A DNA stretch of 64,000 nucleotides from positions 195,982 through 259,981 of the forward strand of contig MGMF01000014.1 of NCBI GenBank assembly GCA_001796335.1, in the 5' to 3' direction. Positions within the stretch are counted from its first letter, which is position 1. Each line of letters opens with the position of its first letter. The notes beneath the pieces are model-generated. The model searched no databases and was not told where the DNA came from. It saw only the letters and a program-made list of their open reading frames with translations. Position numbers and translations under genes: made by a program. Shown here one piece after another: positions 1 through 10,400 of this stretch. The DNA comes from Chloroflexi bacterium GWB2_49_20 (GTDB lineage: Bacteria; Chloroflexota; Anaerolineae; Anaerolineales; Villigracilaceae).

Positions 1-1613
1 TAAGGCATTTTGGGGCCGCTGCCCTGGGCTGCCAGGCGGGCGTTGTAATCCACTATATTGCGGGCGCCCACCTCGGCGAACCTGTGATAGCGGTTGTCCA
101 TCTCACGCGTCATCCATTGCAGCGCGCCCACCACGCGATCCATCTCCACCACCACTGGCGAAAGCAGGTGCGGAATACCATTGTACCCGGTCAGTTCCAC
201 GCGCTTGGGGTCGATCAAAACCATGCGCATGTCATCCGGGGTATTGTTGAGCAGTAAACAGGTCAGGATGGAGTTGACGCATACCGACTTGCCGGAGCCG
301 GTCGTGCCGGCGATGAGCAAATGCGGCATGGAGGCCAGGTCTGCCACCAGCGGGTGCCCAGCCACACCCTTGCCGAGGGCAAAGCGCAGGCTGGAGCGAA
401 TTCGCTTGAAATTGTCACTTTCCACCACATCCCTCAGCATCACCAGGCTCATCTCTTCGTTGGGGACTTCAATGCCAATGTAACTGCGTCCGGGCACTGG
501 CGCCTGGATGCGGATGCGCGGGGCTGCCAGGGCCAGGGCCAGGTCATCCGCCAGTGAGACGATCTTGCTGACGCGCACACGCGTACGTCCATTGCGGGTC
601 TCGACAAAGAGCGGTTCGACCCCAAACTGGGTGATGCTTGGTCCGCGGCTGATCTCCACCACCTGGCTGGGTGCTCCGAAGGATGCCAGGGTTTCTTCGA
701 TCAGACGGGCGCGTTTCTGGACATATTCTTCATTAATAGCGGGTGTCACTCCCACCTCAAGGATATCTTTTGCCTGGGGCAGCACCCAGGGTACGCTTGG
801 AGAACTGCTTAGGCCTGTTTTAATGACAACTCCCGGAGGGATTGTGCCTGCCTGCGCTAGATCAGGCGGGCGCTGCAGCGGGGTGTAGTCATCCGGTGGA
901 GCCTCCGGGGGAAAAGGAGTCGAATGGATGGGGTTGGCAGAGGCTGTGGAGGACCGATTTCCCAATTTCTGGCGCAAACGCTCCACCAACGGGACGGCCC
1001 ATTGGAACAACTCTTGGATGGAGATATCCAGGCTCATGGTCAGGGCGATCAATAGCCAGGCGATCACCAGGATGACAGCGCCGACCCCGCCCAATAGATC
1101 CAACAGCGTCTGCAGGAGTACTTTTCCAAAATAACCGCCTCCGCTGCCAGATATGGCTCCGGATAATCCCTGGAAAACCACCAGTAGGTTAACGAATAAC
1201 AACAGGATGCCTGTGATGCGTTCCACGGAGAGCTGTGGAAGATTGTCCACATTGCGTGCCACCAGCCAGATCCCCAAACCCATCAAGCCGATCGGCAGTA
1301 TGTACATTCCCCAGCCAAAGCCAGTCTCCAGTGTCTCGACCCATGAACCGCTCAGATCGCTGCGGTTGGCTGAGAACAGGCTCAGCAGGGTCAGCAAACC
1401 CACCAGCGCCAGGGCGATCCCAAGGATGTCGATCTTTCGCTCTGGAGAAATACCATTCGGCAGGGTCGGCTTTGATCGTTGTGCCTGTTTTCTGGGTGTA
1501 CGCGCGTTGGATGAACGCGGTGCGCTGGTTTTTTTGGATGAAACCCTGGCGGCAGTCTTTTTGGTATCTGCTGGTTTCCTGGTGGATGTTTTTTTTCTGC
1601 GGGTGTTGGGCAT
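1..1613 (-). CDS. ftsK: DNA translocase FtsK/SpoIIIE, N-terminal part (runs off the window)
   Basis: The reverse strand from an ATG at 1613 reads without a stop to the window edge. A basic Ser/Thr/Lys-rich tail is followed by several hydrophobic membrane segments (about 1000-1430), a Pro-rich linker, and the start of the FtsK motor domain with a Walker A (AGTTGSGKS) near 287-315 and a Walker B-like stretch (MVLIDPKRVEL). This is the expected FtsK order: membrane anchor, linker, RecA-like pump. FtsK is the septum-bound motor that moves chromosome ends during division. The C-terminal gamma domain lies outside the window. The short frames on the opposite strand here are shadows. Confidence 0.93.
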   Translation of the reverse strand, partial: MPNTRRKKTSTRKPADTKKTAARVSSKKTSAPRSSNARTPRKQAQRSKPTLPNGISPERKIDILGIALALVGLLTLLSLFSANRSDLSGSWVETLETGFGWGMYILPIGLMGLGIWLVARNVDNLPQLSVERITGILLLFVNLLVVFQGLSGAISGSGGGYFGKVLLQTLLDLLGGVGAVILVIAWLLIALTMSLDISIQELFQWAVPLVERLRQKLGNRSSTASANPIHSTPFPPEAPPDDYTPLQRPPDLAQAGTIPPGVVIKTGLSSSPSVPWVLPQAKDILEVGVTPAINEEYVQKRARLIEETLASFGAPSQVVEISRGPSITQFGVEPLFVETRNGRTRVRVSKIVSLADDLALALAAPRIRIQAPVPGRSYIGIEVPNEEMSLVMLRDVVESDNFKRIRSSLRFALGKGVAGHPLVADLASMPHLLIAGTTGSGKSVCVNSILTCLLLNNTPDDMRMVLIDPKRVELTGYNGIPHLLSPVVVEMDRVVGALQWMTREMDNRYHRFAEVGARNIVDYNARLAAQGSGPKMP

Positions 1614-1667
1614 CTGTGTGGTTCCTTCTGATGAATTATTATAGCACAAATGGTCTATGCGCAGAAC

Positions 1668-1852
1668 GTATCTACTCACGTCCATAATTGCGATTAATTC
1701 CACAGTGGCAGAACGCTGCTGTTCAATGCAAAAAAGCTCTATCTTCTGTCTTTGCGAGGAGCATCCTCCCAGCGACGTGGCAATCCCCTTGCTGGAGAGG
1801 AGACTGCCACGCTGCGCTCGCAGTGACAAAATCTGATATGGTGAGTAGATAC
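1668..1852. mobile_element. MITE-like element, copy 1
   Basis: A 185-bp non-coding element starts with GTATCTACTCAC and ends with the exact reverse complement GTGAGTAGATAC. It is flanked on both sides by the same 8 bases, CGCAGAAC (1660-1667 and 1853-1860), a perfect target-site duplication. A second copy in the opposite orientation lies at 13640-13870. The interior carries TGCGAGGAG / GCTCGCAGTGAC arms that can fold into a hairpin and resemble the repeat at 24180-24299. It encodes no protein, so it would be moved by a transposase elsewhere. It fills most of the gap between ftsK and rnz. Confidence 0.85.
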
Positions 1853-1930
1853 CGCAGAACCATAACCAGCCTGCAAGTTTCCCTCCCTGAATGAGGTAAA
1901 ATAGAGGGAAATTCTGGAAAGGATCCGCTT

Positions 1931-2848
1931 TTGTTTGAAATTGTTTTCTTAGGTACTTCCGCATCCGCCCCCTCGGTTCGGCGCGGGCTTTCGGCCCAGA
2001 TCCTCAAACACGATGAGTATCGCTTTCTCATCGATTGCGGTGAGGGTACCCAGCGCCAGATTTTGCAATCCGGGCTGGGGTTCAAGCATCTCAATCATAT
2101 TCTCATCACGCATGGGCATCTGGACCACATCCTGGGCCTGGGAGGGCTGCTTTCCACTTTCTCGCGTTGGGAGACGATCGATGATCTGAACATCTATGCC
2201 GGAAAATGGGCGCTCGAGCGCATCCATGACCTGCTCTACGGGGTTGTACTACGCGGCGCCAATGCGCCCATGTCCATCCAGCTGCATGAGCTTTCACCCG
2301 GTGTATTCTTTGAAGCGGATGATTTCAATATCAGCACCTTCCCTGTATATCACCGCGGAGCAGATTGCTTTGGTTTTTTGTTCGAGGAAAAATCCCGCCG
2401 ACCGTTCCTGGCGGAAAAAGCGGAAGCCCTGGGTGTACCAATGGGTCCCCAGCGGCGTGACCTGGTCAATGGGCAGGCCATCACCCTGCCGGATGGCACC
2501 CATATTTCCCCGGAGGATGTGCTGGGTGAGTTAAAGCCCGGTGTGCGTTTTGTGTACATTGGCGACACAGGCCGTACAGAAGACCTGGTGGAGCACTGCC
2601 TGAATGCGGACGGATTGGTGATCGAGTCCACCTATCTTGAAGAGGAAGCCGGGATGGCGCGCGAATTTTCACACCTGACTGCCCGGCAGGCTGCCGAACT
2701 GGCTGTCAGGGCTGGCGTAAAACAACTGATCCTGACCCATATTTCCCGCCGCTACCGTGAGAAGGATGTCCTGGCGGAAGCCCGGGCGGTTTTCCCGGAC
2801 GCCATTGTTGCACGGGATTTTGACGCTTTCCAGATCAAACAGAGGTAA
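1931..2848 (+). CDS. rnz: Ribonuclease Z (tRNase Z), metallo-beta-lactamase fold
   Basis: A 305-residue protein with the zinc-binding motif THGHLDH at about 60-66, an early DCGEGTQ motif, a GDTGR motif, a HLTARQAA stretch and a C-terminal LTHISRRY, the RNase Z/ElaC pattern. The enzyme cuts the 3' trailer from tRNA precursors. The start is a TTG at 1931 preceded by AAAGGA at the right distance; no better ATG exists at this end. The next gene (pfk) begins 4 bases after the stop, so the two are probably co-transcribed. Confidence 0.9.
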   Translation: MFEIVFLGTSASAPSVRRGLSAQILKHDEYRFLIDCGEGTQRQILQSGLGFKHLNHILITHGHLDHILGLGGLLSTFSRWETIDDLNIYAGKWALERIHDLLYGVVLRGANAPMSIQLHELSPGVFFEADDFNISTFPVYHRGADCFGFLFEEKSRRPFLAEKAEALGVPMGPQRRDLVNGQAITLPDGTHISPEDVLGELKPGVRFVYIGDTGRTEDLVEHCLNADGLVIESTYLEEEAGMAREFSHLTARQAAELAVRAGVKQLILTHISRRYREKDVLAEARAVFPDAIVARDFDAFQIKQR

Positions 2849-2852
2849 GGTT

Positions 2853-3833
2853 ATGACGGATAAAAATAAATTTACATTGGGAGTGCTCACCTCGGGTGGG
2901 GATGCACCCGGTATGAATGCAACCATCCGGGCAGTGGTTCGCACAGCCTTGTTCCACGATGCCACTGTTCTTGGGGTAATGAGCGGTTTTGAAGGCCTGA
3001 TAAATGGAGAGTACCGCACACTGGGAGCCCGTGATGTAGGCGGCATTTTACAGCGCGGCGGTACCATTCTGCAAACACGCCGCAGCCAGCGCTTCTTTGA
3101 AAAATCATACCAACGTGAAGCCATCCGCAACATGAGCCTGGCAGGGATGGATGGGTTAATTATCATTGGCGGTGAGGGTTCCATGCGCGGGGCACACGCC
3201 CTGGCTGAACAGGGCATCAAGGTGATCGGCATCCCGGCCAGTATCGACAACGATATCTGGGGTACAAACATGGCTGTTGGAGTGGATACGGCCATGAACA
3301 CTATCATGGATGCAGTTGATAAGCTGCGGGATACGGCCTCCTCCCACAGCCGGGCGTTCCTCATTGAAACCATGGGGCGCGGCTGCGGTTACCTGGCTGT
3401 CATGGCGGGCATCGTCTGTGGGGCTGAGATCGTACTGATCCCGGAAGTCCCCACCACTGTGGAAGAAGTTGCCTCTTCGCTGGAAGATGCCTACCGGCGC
3501 GGCAAGACACATGCCATTGTGATCGTGGCTGAGGGAGCCAATATCAAGACTACCGAGCTTTCCCAGGCCATTGATGCCATGGACGTGGGCTTCAAAACGC
3601 GCGTCACCATCCTGGGGCACATCCAGCGCGGCGGTGGGCCTACCGCCTTTGACCGCATCCTGGCTGCCCGCCTGGGATCCGCGGCTGTTCAAGCTATCCT
3701 GGCAGGTGAAACCGATGTCATGGTGGGTTTGAAAGGCCAAAGTACTGAACTGATCCCGTTCATCCAGGTGATGGGTCACCAACGTGCCGCCAACATGGAA
3801 TATTACGAAATGGCGCGCAAGTTGGCGCGCTGA
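2853..3833 (+). CDS. pfkA: 6-phosphofructokinase
   Basis: A 326-residue cytosolic glycolytic kinase that makes fructose-1,6-bisphosphate. Visible motifs are TSGGDAPG (14-20), GGEGSMRGA (106-114), PASIDND (catalytic Asp about 132) and an ETMGRGCGYLA block, all typical of the PfkA fold. The usual GGDGS is GGEGS here, with the glycine that marks ATP-dependent enzymes retained, so ATP is the likely donor; PPi use cannot be excluded. The frame is open further upstream, but ATG 2853 with AGAGG just before it, 4 bases after rnz, is the best start. A decayed copy of its C-terminus lies at 13915-14046. Confidence 0.92.
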   Translation: MTDKNKFTLGVLTSGGDAPGMNATIRAVVRTALFHDATVLGVMSGFEGLINGEYRTLGARDVGGILQRGGTILQTRRSQRFFEKSYQREAIRNMSLAGMDGLIIIGGEGSMRGAHALAEQGIKVIGIPASIDNDIWGTNMAVGVDTAMNTIMDAVDKLRDTASSHSRAFLIETMGRGCGYLAVMAGIVCGAEIVLIPEVPTTVEEVASSLEDAYRRGKTHAIVIVAEGANIKTTELSQAIDAMDVGFKTRVTILGHIQRGGGPTAFDRILAARLGSAAVQAILAGETDVMVGLKGQSTELIPFIQVMGHQRAANMEYYEMARKLAR

Positions 3834-4004
3834 ACATGGGAAACTTGGAAATTCTTAAACTCCTGGTCATTGGTTCCCCGGTTTGCATTGGCAGTGATGT
3901 CACTTTAGGATTGCATCCCGTGTATAAAAATGCTGTATTGAAAATTTGGTGATTCGATTTGATTCTGTGATCTCAAATTTGCAAACTTTCAAAACGTTGC
4001 TTGC

Positions 4005-7000
4005 GTGCAGATGAAAATTATGAATTCTATACCTGACTACCACATACGCAAATTTTGGTACGGGATCATGCTGTTAGGGGCGATTCTATCCCTTGGTTTT
4101 GGAATGAGCGACCCATCCACTCTCCACACCCAACAGGTGGTGACGGAAATACCATCAGACACGCCTGGTACGACCCCCATTTCTGCTCATGTTTTGTCAG
4201 ATGGGCAATTTGTCTATGGTCCGAATGTGGGGGATTTTAATCTAAAGGATTATCTGGACAATAACGCGCCTCACTTATCGAAATATGGAGATGATTTATA
4301 TGGTCGCTCAGAATATTTCAGTATTAATCCAAAAATTTATCTTACATTGCTTGAATTACATTCTCGTTTTTTAACAACCCCCAACAATGATGGAATAGAA
4401 AACCCATTTGGAATAGAGGGTAATAATTTCATTGCGCAAATCGACACTATCTCCAAAGTAATGGTGGATGCATATTATTTACACCTTTATTCTTACTCTT
4501 CGCTGCCAGATTCGGAGCGTAATCTGCCGTCAATTCAAACCAATGCTGGAGATAATGTACAGGTGGCACCGGAGACGAATGCGGGGACATATGCGGTTAT
4601 TGCCGCGCTGGCGAAGATTGAGAAAGTGAGCGATATTCCTTCGAAACTTGATACGGGTCAACCAGATGGTTTTTATCAAACCTATAGAAAACTATTTCCG
4701 GATGATCCTCTCAGTGAAGAAAATCATATTTACAATTCAGGCGAACTTAGCCTGTTGAGTGCTCCTGTTAATTTTCTGCAACTCCCTTATCCGCGTGGCG
4801 AATCCTGGTATTTTAATGGCGTCCATAATTGGAACGGAGGTAGTTATGGAGATGCATTTACGGATGCTTCCTCGATCGATTTCTTTTATGACTGGGGAGT
4901 TAAATGGGATGATGATACCAGCAATATGTGGGTTGTGGCCGCTGCTCCTGGAACTCCAAAAAAGATTTCCAATTGTTATTTTAAGATTATCCATTCTGAA
5001 GGATGGGAAACAGTCTATTACCATCTTGAGAACATCCAAAATTTCTCAGGGTCAATCCTCCAAAATGCTAGAATAGGTGTCATTGCAAACACTTTTGGTG
5101 AAGCCATATGTAATGGCGGATACTCATCTGGTCCCCATGTGCATCTTGCCCTCAAAAAAGATGGTGCCTTTGTTGCGCTGGATGGTAATCTTCTTTCTGG
5201 ATGGGTTATTCATAGTGGACGCTGGCAATATGATTTAGACAAGGACTATATGTGGTTGGAAAAGGACGGAGTAAGAAAATATGTGGGGGACAGGGTGCTG
5301 AGTGAAGCACCTGTACTCCCCCCGGCCAATGTTCAGGCCAGTGACGGCACCTACACCGACAAGGTGCGGGTCAGTTGGACTGCTTCCAGCGAGGCGACAT
5401 TCTACAAGGTCTACCGTTCGACCAGCGGGACAGCCACAAAGAGCCTGCTGGGCAGCCCGACAGGTACTGTTTTTGGTGATACCACGGCGACACCCGGCGT
5501 AACCTATTTCTACTGGGTGAAAGCCTGCAATATCTTCAACTGCAGTGTCTACAGCATTTCCAACACTGGCTGGCGCAACCTCTCAATACCGGTCAACCTG
5601 CAGGCGGGCGACGGTGCAGACACCAACAAGGTGCGGGTCAGCTGGGATGCATCCAGCCAGGCGACATTCTACAAGGTCTACCGTGCAACCGGCGCCTCAG
5701 AGATGAAGAGCCTGCTGGGCAGCCCGACTGCCACTTCGTTCGACGACAGCACAGCGTCGCCTGGCCTGACCTATTTCTACTGGGTGAAAGGCTGCAATGC
5801 TGTAATCTGCAGTGATTACAGCGTCGACAACACAGGCTGGCGCAACCTCTCGTTCCCAACCAACCTGCAAGCCAGCGACGGCACCTACACCGACAAGGTG
5901 CGGGTCAGTTGGAATGCATCCAGCGGAGCGACTTCCTACAACGTTTACCGTGCAACCAGCGCCTCAGAGACAAAAAGTCTGCTGGGCAGCCCGGCAGATA
6001 CGACTTTTGATGACACCACGGGGACACCCGGCCTGACCTATACCTACTGGGTGACAGCCTGCAATGCTGCAAACTGCAGTGACTTCAGCTACTATGACAC
6101 AGGCTGGCGCAACCTCTCCGCTCCGAGCAACCTGCAAGCCAGTGATGGCACCTACACCGACAAGGTGCGGGTCAGTTGGAACCCCTCCAGCGGGGCGACC
6201 TCCTACAAGGTCTACCGTGCGACCAGCGGGACAGCCACAAAGAGCCTGCTGGGCAACCCGGCAGGTACTGTTTTTGCTGACATCACGGCGATACCCGGTC
6301 TCACTTATTACTACTGGGTGCAAGCCTGCAGCGGTGTAAGATGCAGCGTTTATAGCACTGCCAACACAGGTTGGCGCAATCTCACCGCACCGTCGGGCCT
6401 GCAGGCGGGCGATGGTGCAGACACCAACAAGGTGCGGGTCAGTTGGAACGCCTCCAGCTCGGCGACTTCCTACAATGTATACCGTGCAACCAGTGCAACG
6501 GATACAAGAAGTCTGCTGGGCAGCCCGACTGCCACTTCGTTTGTTGACAGCACGGCGACACCCGGCGTCACCTATTTCTATTGGGTGAAAGCCTGCCGCG
6601 GTGTAAATTGCAGTGCCGACAGCACCTACGATACAGGTTGGCGCAACCTCTCGTTCCCAACCAATCTGCTGGCGGGCGATGGCACTTACCTGGACAGGGT
6701 GAGGGTCAGTTGGAATGCATCCAGCGGGGCAACCAATTACAACGTGTACCGTGCAACCAGCGCCTCAGAGACAAAAAGTCTGCTGGGCAGCCCGGCAGAT
6801 ACGACTTTTGATGACACCACGGGGACGCCCGGCCTGACCTATACCTACTGGGTGACAGCCTGCAATGCTGCAAACTGCAGTGACTTCAGCTACTATGACA
6901 CAGGCTGGCGCAACCTCTCCGCTCCGAGCAACCTGCAAGCCAGTGATGGCACCTACACCGACAAGGTGCGGGTCAGTTGGAACCCCTCCAGCGGGGCGAC

Positions 7001-7181
7001 CTCCTACAAGGTCTACCGTGCGACCAGCGGGACAACCACCAAGAGTCTGCTGGGCAGCCCGGCAGGGACTGCTTTCGCTGACATCACGGCCACACCCGGC
7101 CTGACCTATTACTATTGGGTGAAAGCCTGCAGCGGTACACTCTGCAGTGTTTACAGCACCGCCAACACAGGCTGGCGGTAA
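4005..7181 (+). CDS. Secreted LasA-like M23 peptidase with seven FN3-like repeats
   Basis: About 1058 residues. A hydrophobic N-terminal segment (residues 17-34) should act as signal or anchor. Residues ~265-395 match the M23A (LasA/staphylolysin) pattern: His274, Asp292 in SSIDF, His340 in YYHLEN, and His378-x-His380 in GPHVHLAL, so the zinc and catalytic residues are present. Such enzymes cut glycine-rich peptide cross-links or other proteins outside the cell. From ~437 to the end run seven 89-residue fibronectin-III-like repeats, each opening with a QASDGTYTDKV-like motif and ending NTGWR. The start is uncertain: GTG 4005, ATG 4011 or ATG 4020, none with a clear ribosome site. The same repeats recur in the next two genes. 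Confidence 0.85.
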   Translation: MQMKIMNSIPDYHIRKFWYGIMLLGAILSLGFGMSDPSTLHTQQVVTEIPSDTPGTTPISAHVLSDGQFVYGPNVGDFNLKDYLDNNAPHLSKYGDDLYGRSEYFSINPKIYLTLLELHSRFLTTPNNDGIENPFGIEGNNFIAQIDTISKVMVDAYYLHLYSYSSLPDSERNLPSIQTNAGDNVQVAPETNAGTYAVIAALAKIEKVSDIPSKLDTGQPDGFYQTYRKLFPDDPLSEENHIYNSGELSLLSAPVNFLQLPYPRGESWYFNGVHNWNGGSYGDAFTDASSIDFFYDWGVKWDDDTSNMWVVAAAPGTPKKISNCYFKIIHSEGWETVYYHLENIQNFSGSILQNARIGVIANTFGEAICNGGYSSGPHVHLALKKDGAFVALDGNLLSGWVIHSGRWQYDLDKDYMWLEKDGVRKYVGDRVLSEAPVLPPANVQASDGTYTDKVRVSWTASSEATFYKVYRSTSGTATKSLLGSPTGTVFGDTTATPGVTYFYWVKACNIFNCSVYSISNTGWRNLSIPVNLQAGDGADTNKVRVSWDASSQATFYKVYRATGASEMKSLLGSPTATSFDDSTASPGLTYFYWVKGCNAVICSDYSVDNTGWRNLSFPTNLQASDGTYTDKVRVSWNASSGATSYNVYRATSASETKSLLGSPADTTFDDTTGTPGLTYTYWVTACNAANCSDFSYYDTGWRNLSAPSNLQASDGTYTDKVRVSWNPSSGATSYKVYRATSGTATKSLLGNPAGTVFADITAIPGLTYYYWVQACSGVRCSVYSTANTGWRNLTAPSGLQAGDGADTNKVRVSWNASSSATSYNVYRATSATDTRSLLGSPTATSFVDSTATPGVTYFYWVKACRGVNCSADSTYDTGWRNLSFPTNLLAGDGTYLDRVRVSWNASSGATNYNVYRATSASETKSLLGSPADTTFDDTTGTPGLTYTYWVTACNAANCSDFSYYDTGWRNLSAPSNLQASDGTYTDKVRVSWNPSSGATSYKVYRATSGTTTKSLLGSPAGTAFADITATPGLTYYYWVKACSGTLCSVYSTANTGWR
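5317..7178 (+). repeat. Seven in-frame 267-bp tandem repeats (FN3-like)
   Basis: The repeat unit is 267 bp (89 codons), measured between equivalent bases at 5343, 5610 and 5877. Units are diverged except that unit 3-4 (from about 5950) and unit 6-7 (from about 6751, offset 801 bp, three units) are almost identical over more than 270 bp, which points to recent duplication or gene conversion. Related units occur at 9690-10741 and 12784-13578. Confidence 0.9.
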
Positions 7182-7423
7182 TCTTGGTAAGGGATCATAC
7201 CATTCACATGATCCAAGCCGGAATATCATGCACGTAAATCGAACGTTTACCACCCAAAAATAATAAATTACAGTATTTATGCTTTTTTGGGATGGAAGCA
7301 AGGAATAAAGTTCCTAAAAATATTATATATCACTCGATAAGATTTGCAACTTGGAGCCAATTATAAATAAATCGGGAAAGAAAACTCTGGGAAGAACAGA
7401 TAATCATATCAAGGAGTATCAGG

Positions 7424-10400
7424 ATGGAAAAACCCTCTCTCTATAAAAAATTTTTGTTGCCAGGTATTCTTTTGTTTTTCTTAATTCTCTTCAATGGCTG
7501 TGCAGGCAATAATAGCAAACCAACCTCACCTGTTTCCATAGATCTACAATTTAAAGAGCTTCCTGCATTAAATCAAGAAGTCAGCCTGGAAATTTCGATT
7601 TCTTCACTTATTTCTTTGGAAGACGTTCATGCCAAAATAATATTGCCACCGGAGCTTGCTCTGGTAAGCGGAGAAACTGAATGGAAATTTGATTTGGAAC
7701 CTGGTCAAATTAATAAAACAGAAATTTTACTTTTGGCTAACCAATTGGGAGAAACTCAAATCCAGGTGGAAGCGACTGGACAACAAGGCATATCCATCAG
7801 TGGAAACAAAAAAATAATATATATTAATGTACAGACAGATACCGCCAGCATCTCGACAGAACCATTTTCTCAGGTCCCAACCTCCGGGCCTGATGTTACA
7901 TCTTCCACCCCAAAAATGGAGGCCCCGGTTCAAATCGACTTGTATCCTGCATCTGAATTAAAATTGGGGGAAGCGTTCACCCTGCTATCCAAGGCCATAA
8001 CTCAGCAGAGTGCAGATGTGTGTGACTTGAAACTCCTGGTTCCAGAAAATGTACAAATTATCTCAGGCGCGACAACCTGGTCCGGCAGCGTAGTGGAGGG
8101 TCAGGAAATAAGTTTAACCAATTCCTTGATGATCTCAGCAGCAGGCGACTACACTTTTGTTGCGGATATCCTTTGTTCCACAGAGGATTTTACTTTTGGC
8201 CGGCAAAAAATATTTAAAGTTACAGCAACGGATACAGAGATAAACACCTTAAATATTCTTGAGACTCAAAACGCATCTCCAGATCTACCATCTCAAGATT
8301 TGGGTGGGTGGAGACAGCCTAAACCCCTCGATTCGCCTGATACAAGCTCTTCACTGTTTAAATTTGAATCTGATAACACAACACCGCAAAACGAGACTGC
8401 ACCCGAAGAACCCATTAATGTTCAGACATTTGGCGGTACAGTTCGTGTATATGGCTGGTTTAGTTATTTGGATCAGAATTCGAACTCTCTACCTGTCCGC
8501 GATGCGCGCATCGAGATTTGGGATGTTGATGCGGGGCCTTCGTATCAAAAACTCACAACTGTGTATACAGATAACTCTGGTTATTATTCTGCTTCCGTAT
8601 CGAATTCGGATTCCTCAGGGTCGAATGGGCAGGATATATTCGTGAAAGTGTTAACAACAGATGACTTTTCGGTCAAGGTTACAAATTTTAGCGGAAATAT
8701 TTATTTTGCGGATACAGAGGTTACAAACGATGTGCCAGATGGAGATTATTATGTTGGAAATAGGGTGGTAACAGACGCAACAAGACGCATGTCATATTTT
8801 ATTTACGACAAAATTGCCAACGATGCGTATGATTATTTCTTTGATCTGGGCTGGATAAGCAACTACAATTTACAGGTGAATTGGGATCCAAATAATACAT
8901 CGGATGGCACTCACTATCATTTTGGCGGCAGTATCGACCTTCTGGGAGGCGACAGGTGGGATGAGGATGTGATCCTGCATGAGTACGGTCATTTTGTCAT
9001 GTACAAAACATATGCAGCCTACCCAAATTCTCCAAGCTGCGATCCGCATTCCTGGGGAATCCACTCGAGCCAGGGTTGCGCATTGACGGAAGGCTGGGCC
9101 AACTTCATCCAGGGAGCGATACAAGGGCATCAAGACTATGTGGATACCGAAGATCAGATCCTCCATATATATATGGAACCACCCTCTCCAGCAGCACACC
9201 ATCCGGAGGATGAAGGCGCGGTGGCTGCGTCTCTATGGGATATTTTTGATGTGGGTTCATCTGAATCCTGGGATACTTTAACCAATGGAATTACCGGGAT
9301 TTGGGATGTGTTCAATAACTATGAGCCCAATACGATTATTGAATTTAATAGCGATTGGGTATCCAGCAGTAATGGAAATGATTGTAAAGTATATAACATT
9401 TTAAATCATCTCTTGATCACGGTAACAAATCCATGCATTCCTTATACCCTCACTATCAGCAAGAATGAGGCAGGCAGCGGTACGGTGACCAGTTCCCCGG
9501 CTGGCATCAATTGTGGTTCCACCTGTTCTTACGGTTTTTCGGAAGGCACCGTTGTCACACTGACTGCCACTCCTGCGGCTGGATTCACCTTCACAGGCTG
9601 GGTCGGTGTTTGCTCAGGCACTGGCTCCTGCCAGGTCACCATGACAGCAGCCGCTTCCATTACAGCGAACTTCACTCAAAACCCGATCAACGTTCAGGCC
9701 AGTGACGGCACCTACACCGACAAGGTGCGGGTCAGTTGGATTGCATCCAGCGGGGCGACCACTTACAATGTTTACCGTGCGGTCAACACAACGGATAGAA
9801 AGAGCCTGCTGGGAAGCCCGACAGGTACCGCTTTCGGTGACACCACGGCTACACCCGGACTCACCTATTACTATTGGGTGAAAGCCTGTAACGGAGTCAA
9901 CTGCACTGTCTACAGCACCGCCAACACGGGTTGGCGCAACTTCCCTGCCCCGACGGGCCTGCAAGGGAGCGATGGCACTTACACGGACAAGGTACAGGTC
10001 AGCTGGAACCCGATCAGCGGGGCAACCACATACAATGTTTACCGTGCAACCAGCGCATCAGGTACAAAGAGCCTGCTGGGCAGCCCGGCAGGTACTGCTT
10101 TCGCTGACACCACGGCAACACCCGGTCCCACATATTATTACTTTGTGAAGGCCTGCATGGGTGCGAATTGCAGCGGCTACAGTACCACCGATACAGGCTG
10201 GCGGAATCTCTCCGCTCCAGCCAACCTGCAAGCCAGCGACGGCACCTTCACCGACAAGGTGCGGGTCAGCTGGACAGCTTCCAGCGGAGCGACTTCCTAC
10301 AACGTTTACCGGGCAACCAGTGCGACAACCACAAAGAGCCTCGTAGGCAGCCTGGCAGGCGTTACTTTCTATGACACCACGGCGACTCCAGGCGTAACCT

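Noticed and set aside
5317-7178. Regularly spaced repeats resembling a CRISPR or satellite array
   Set aside because: The unit is 267 bp, in frame throughout, and encodes FN3-like domains; there are no spacers or cas genes.
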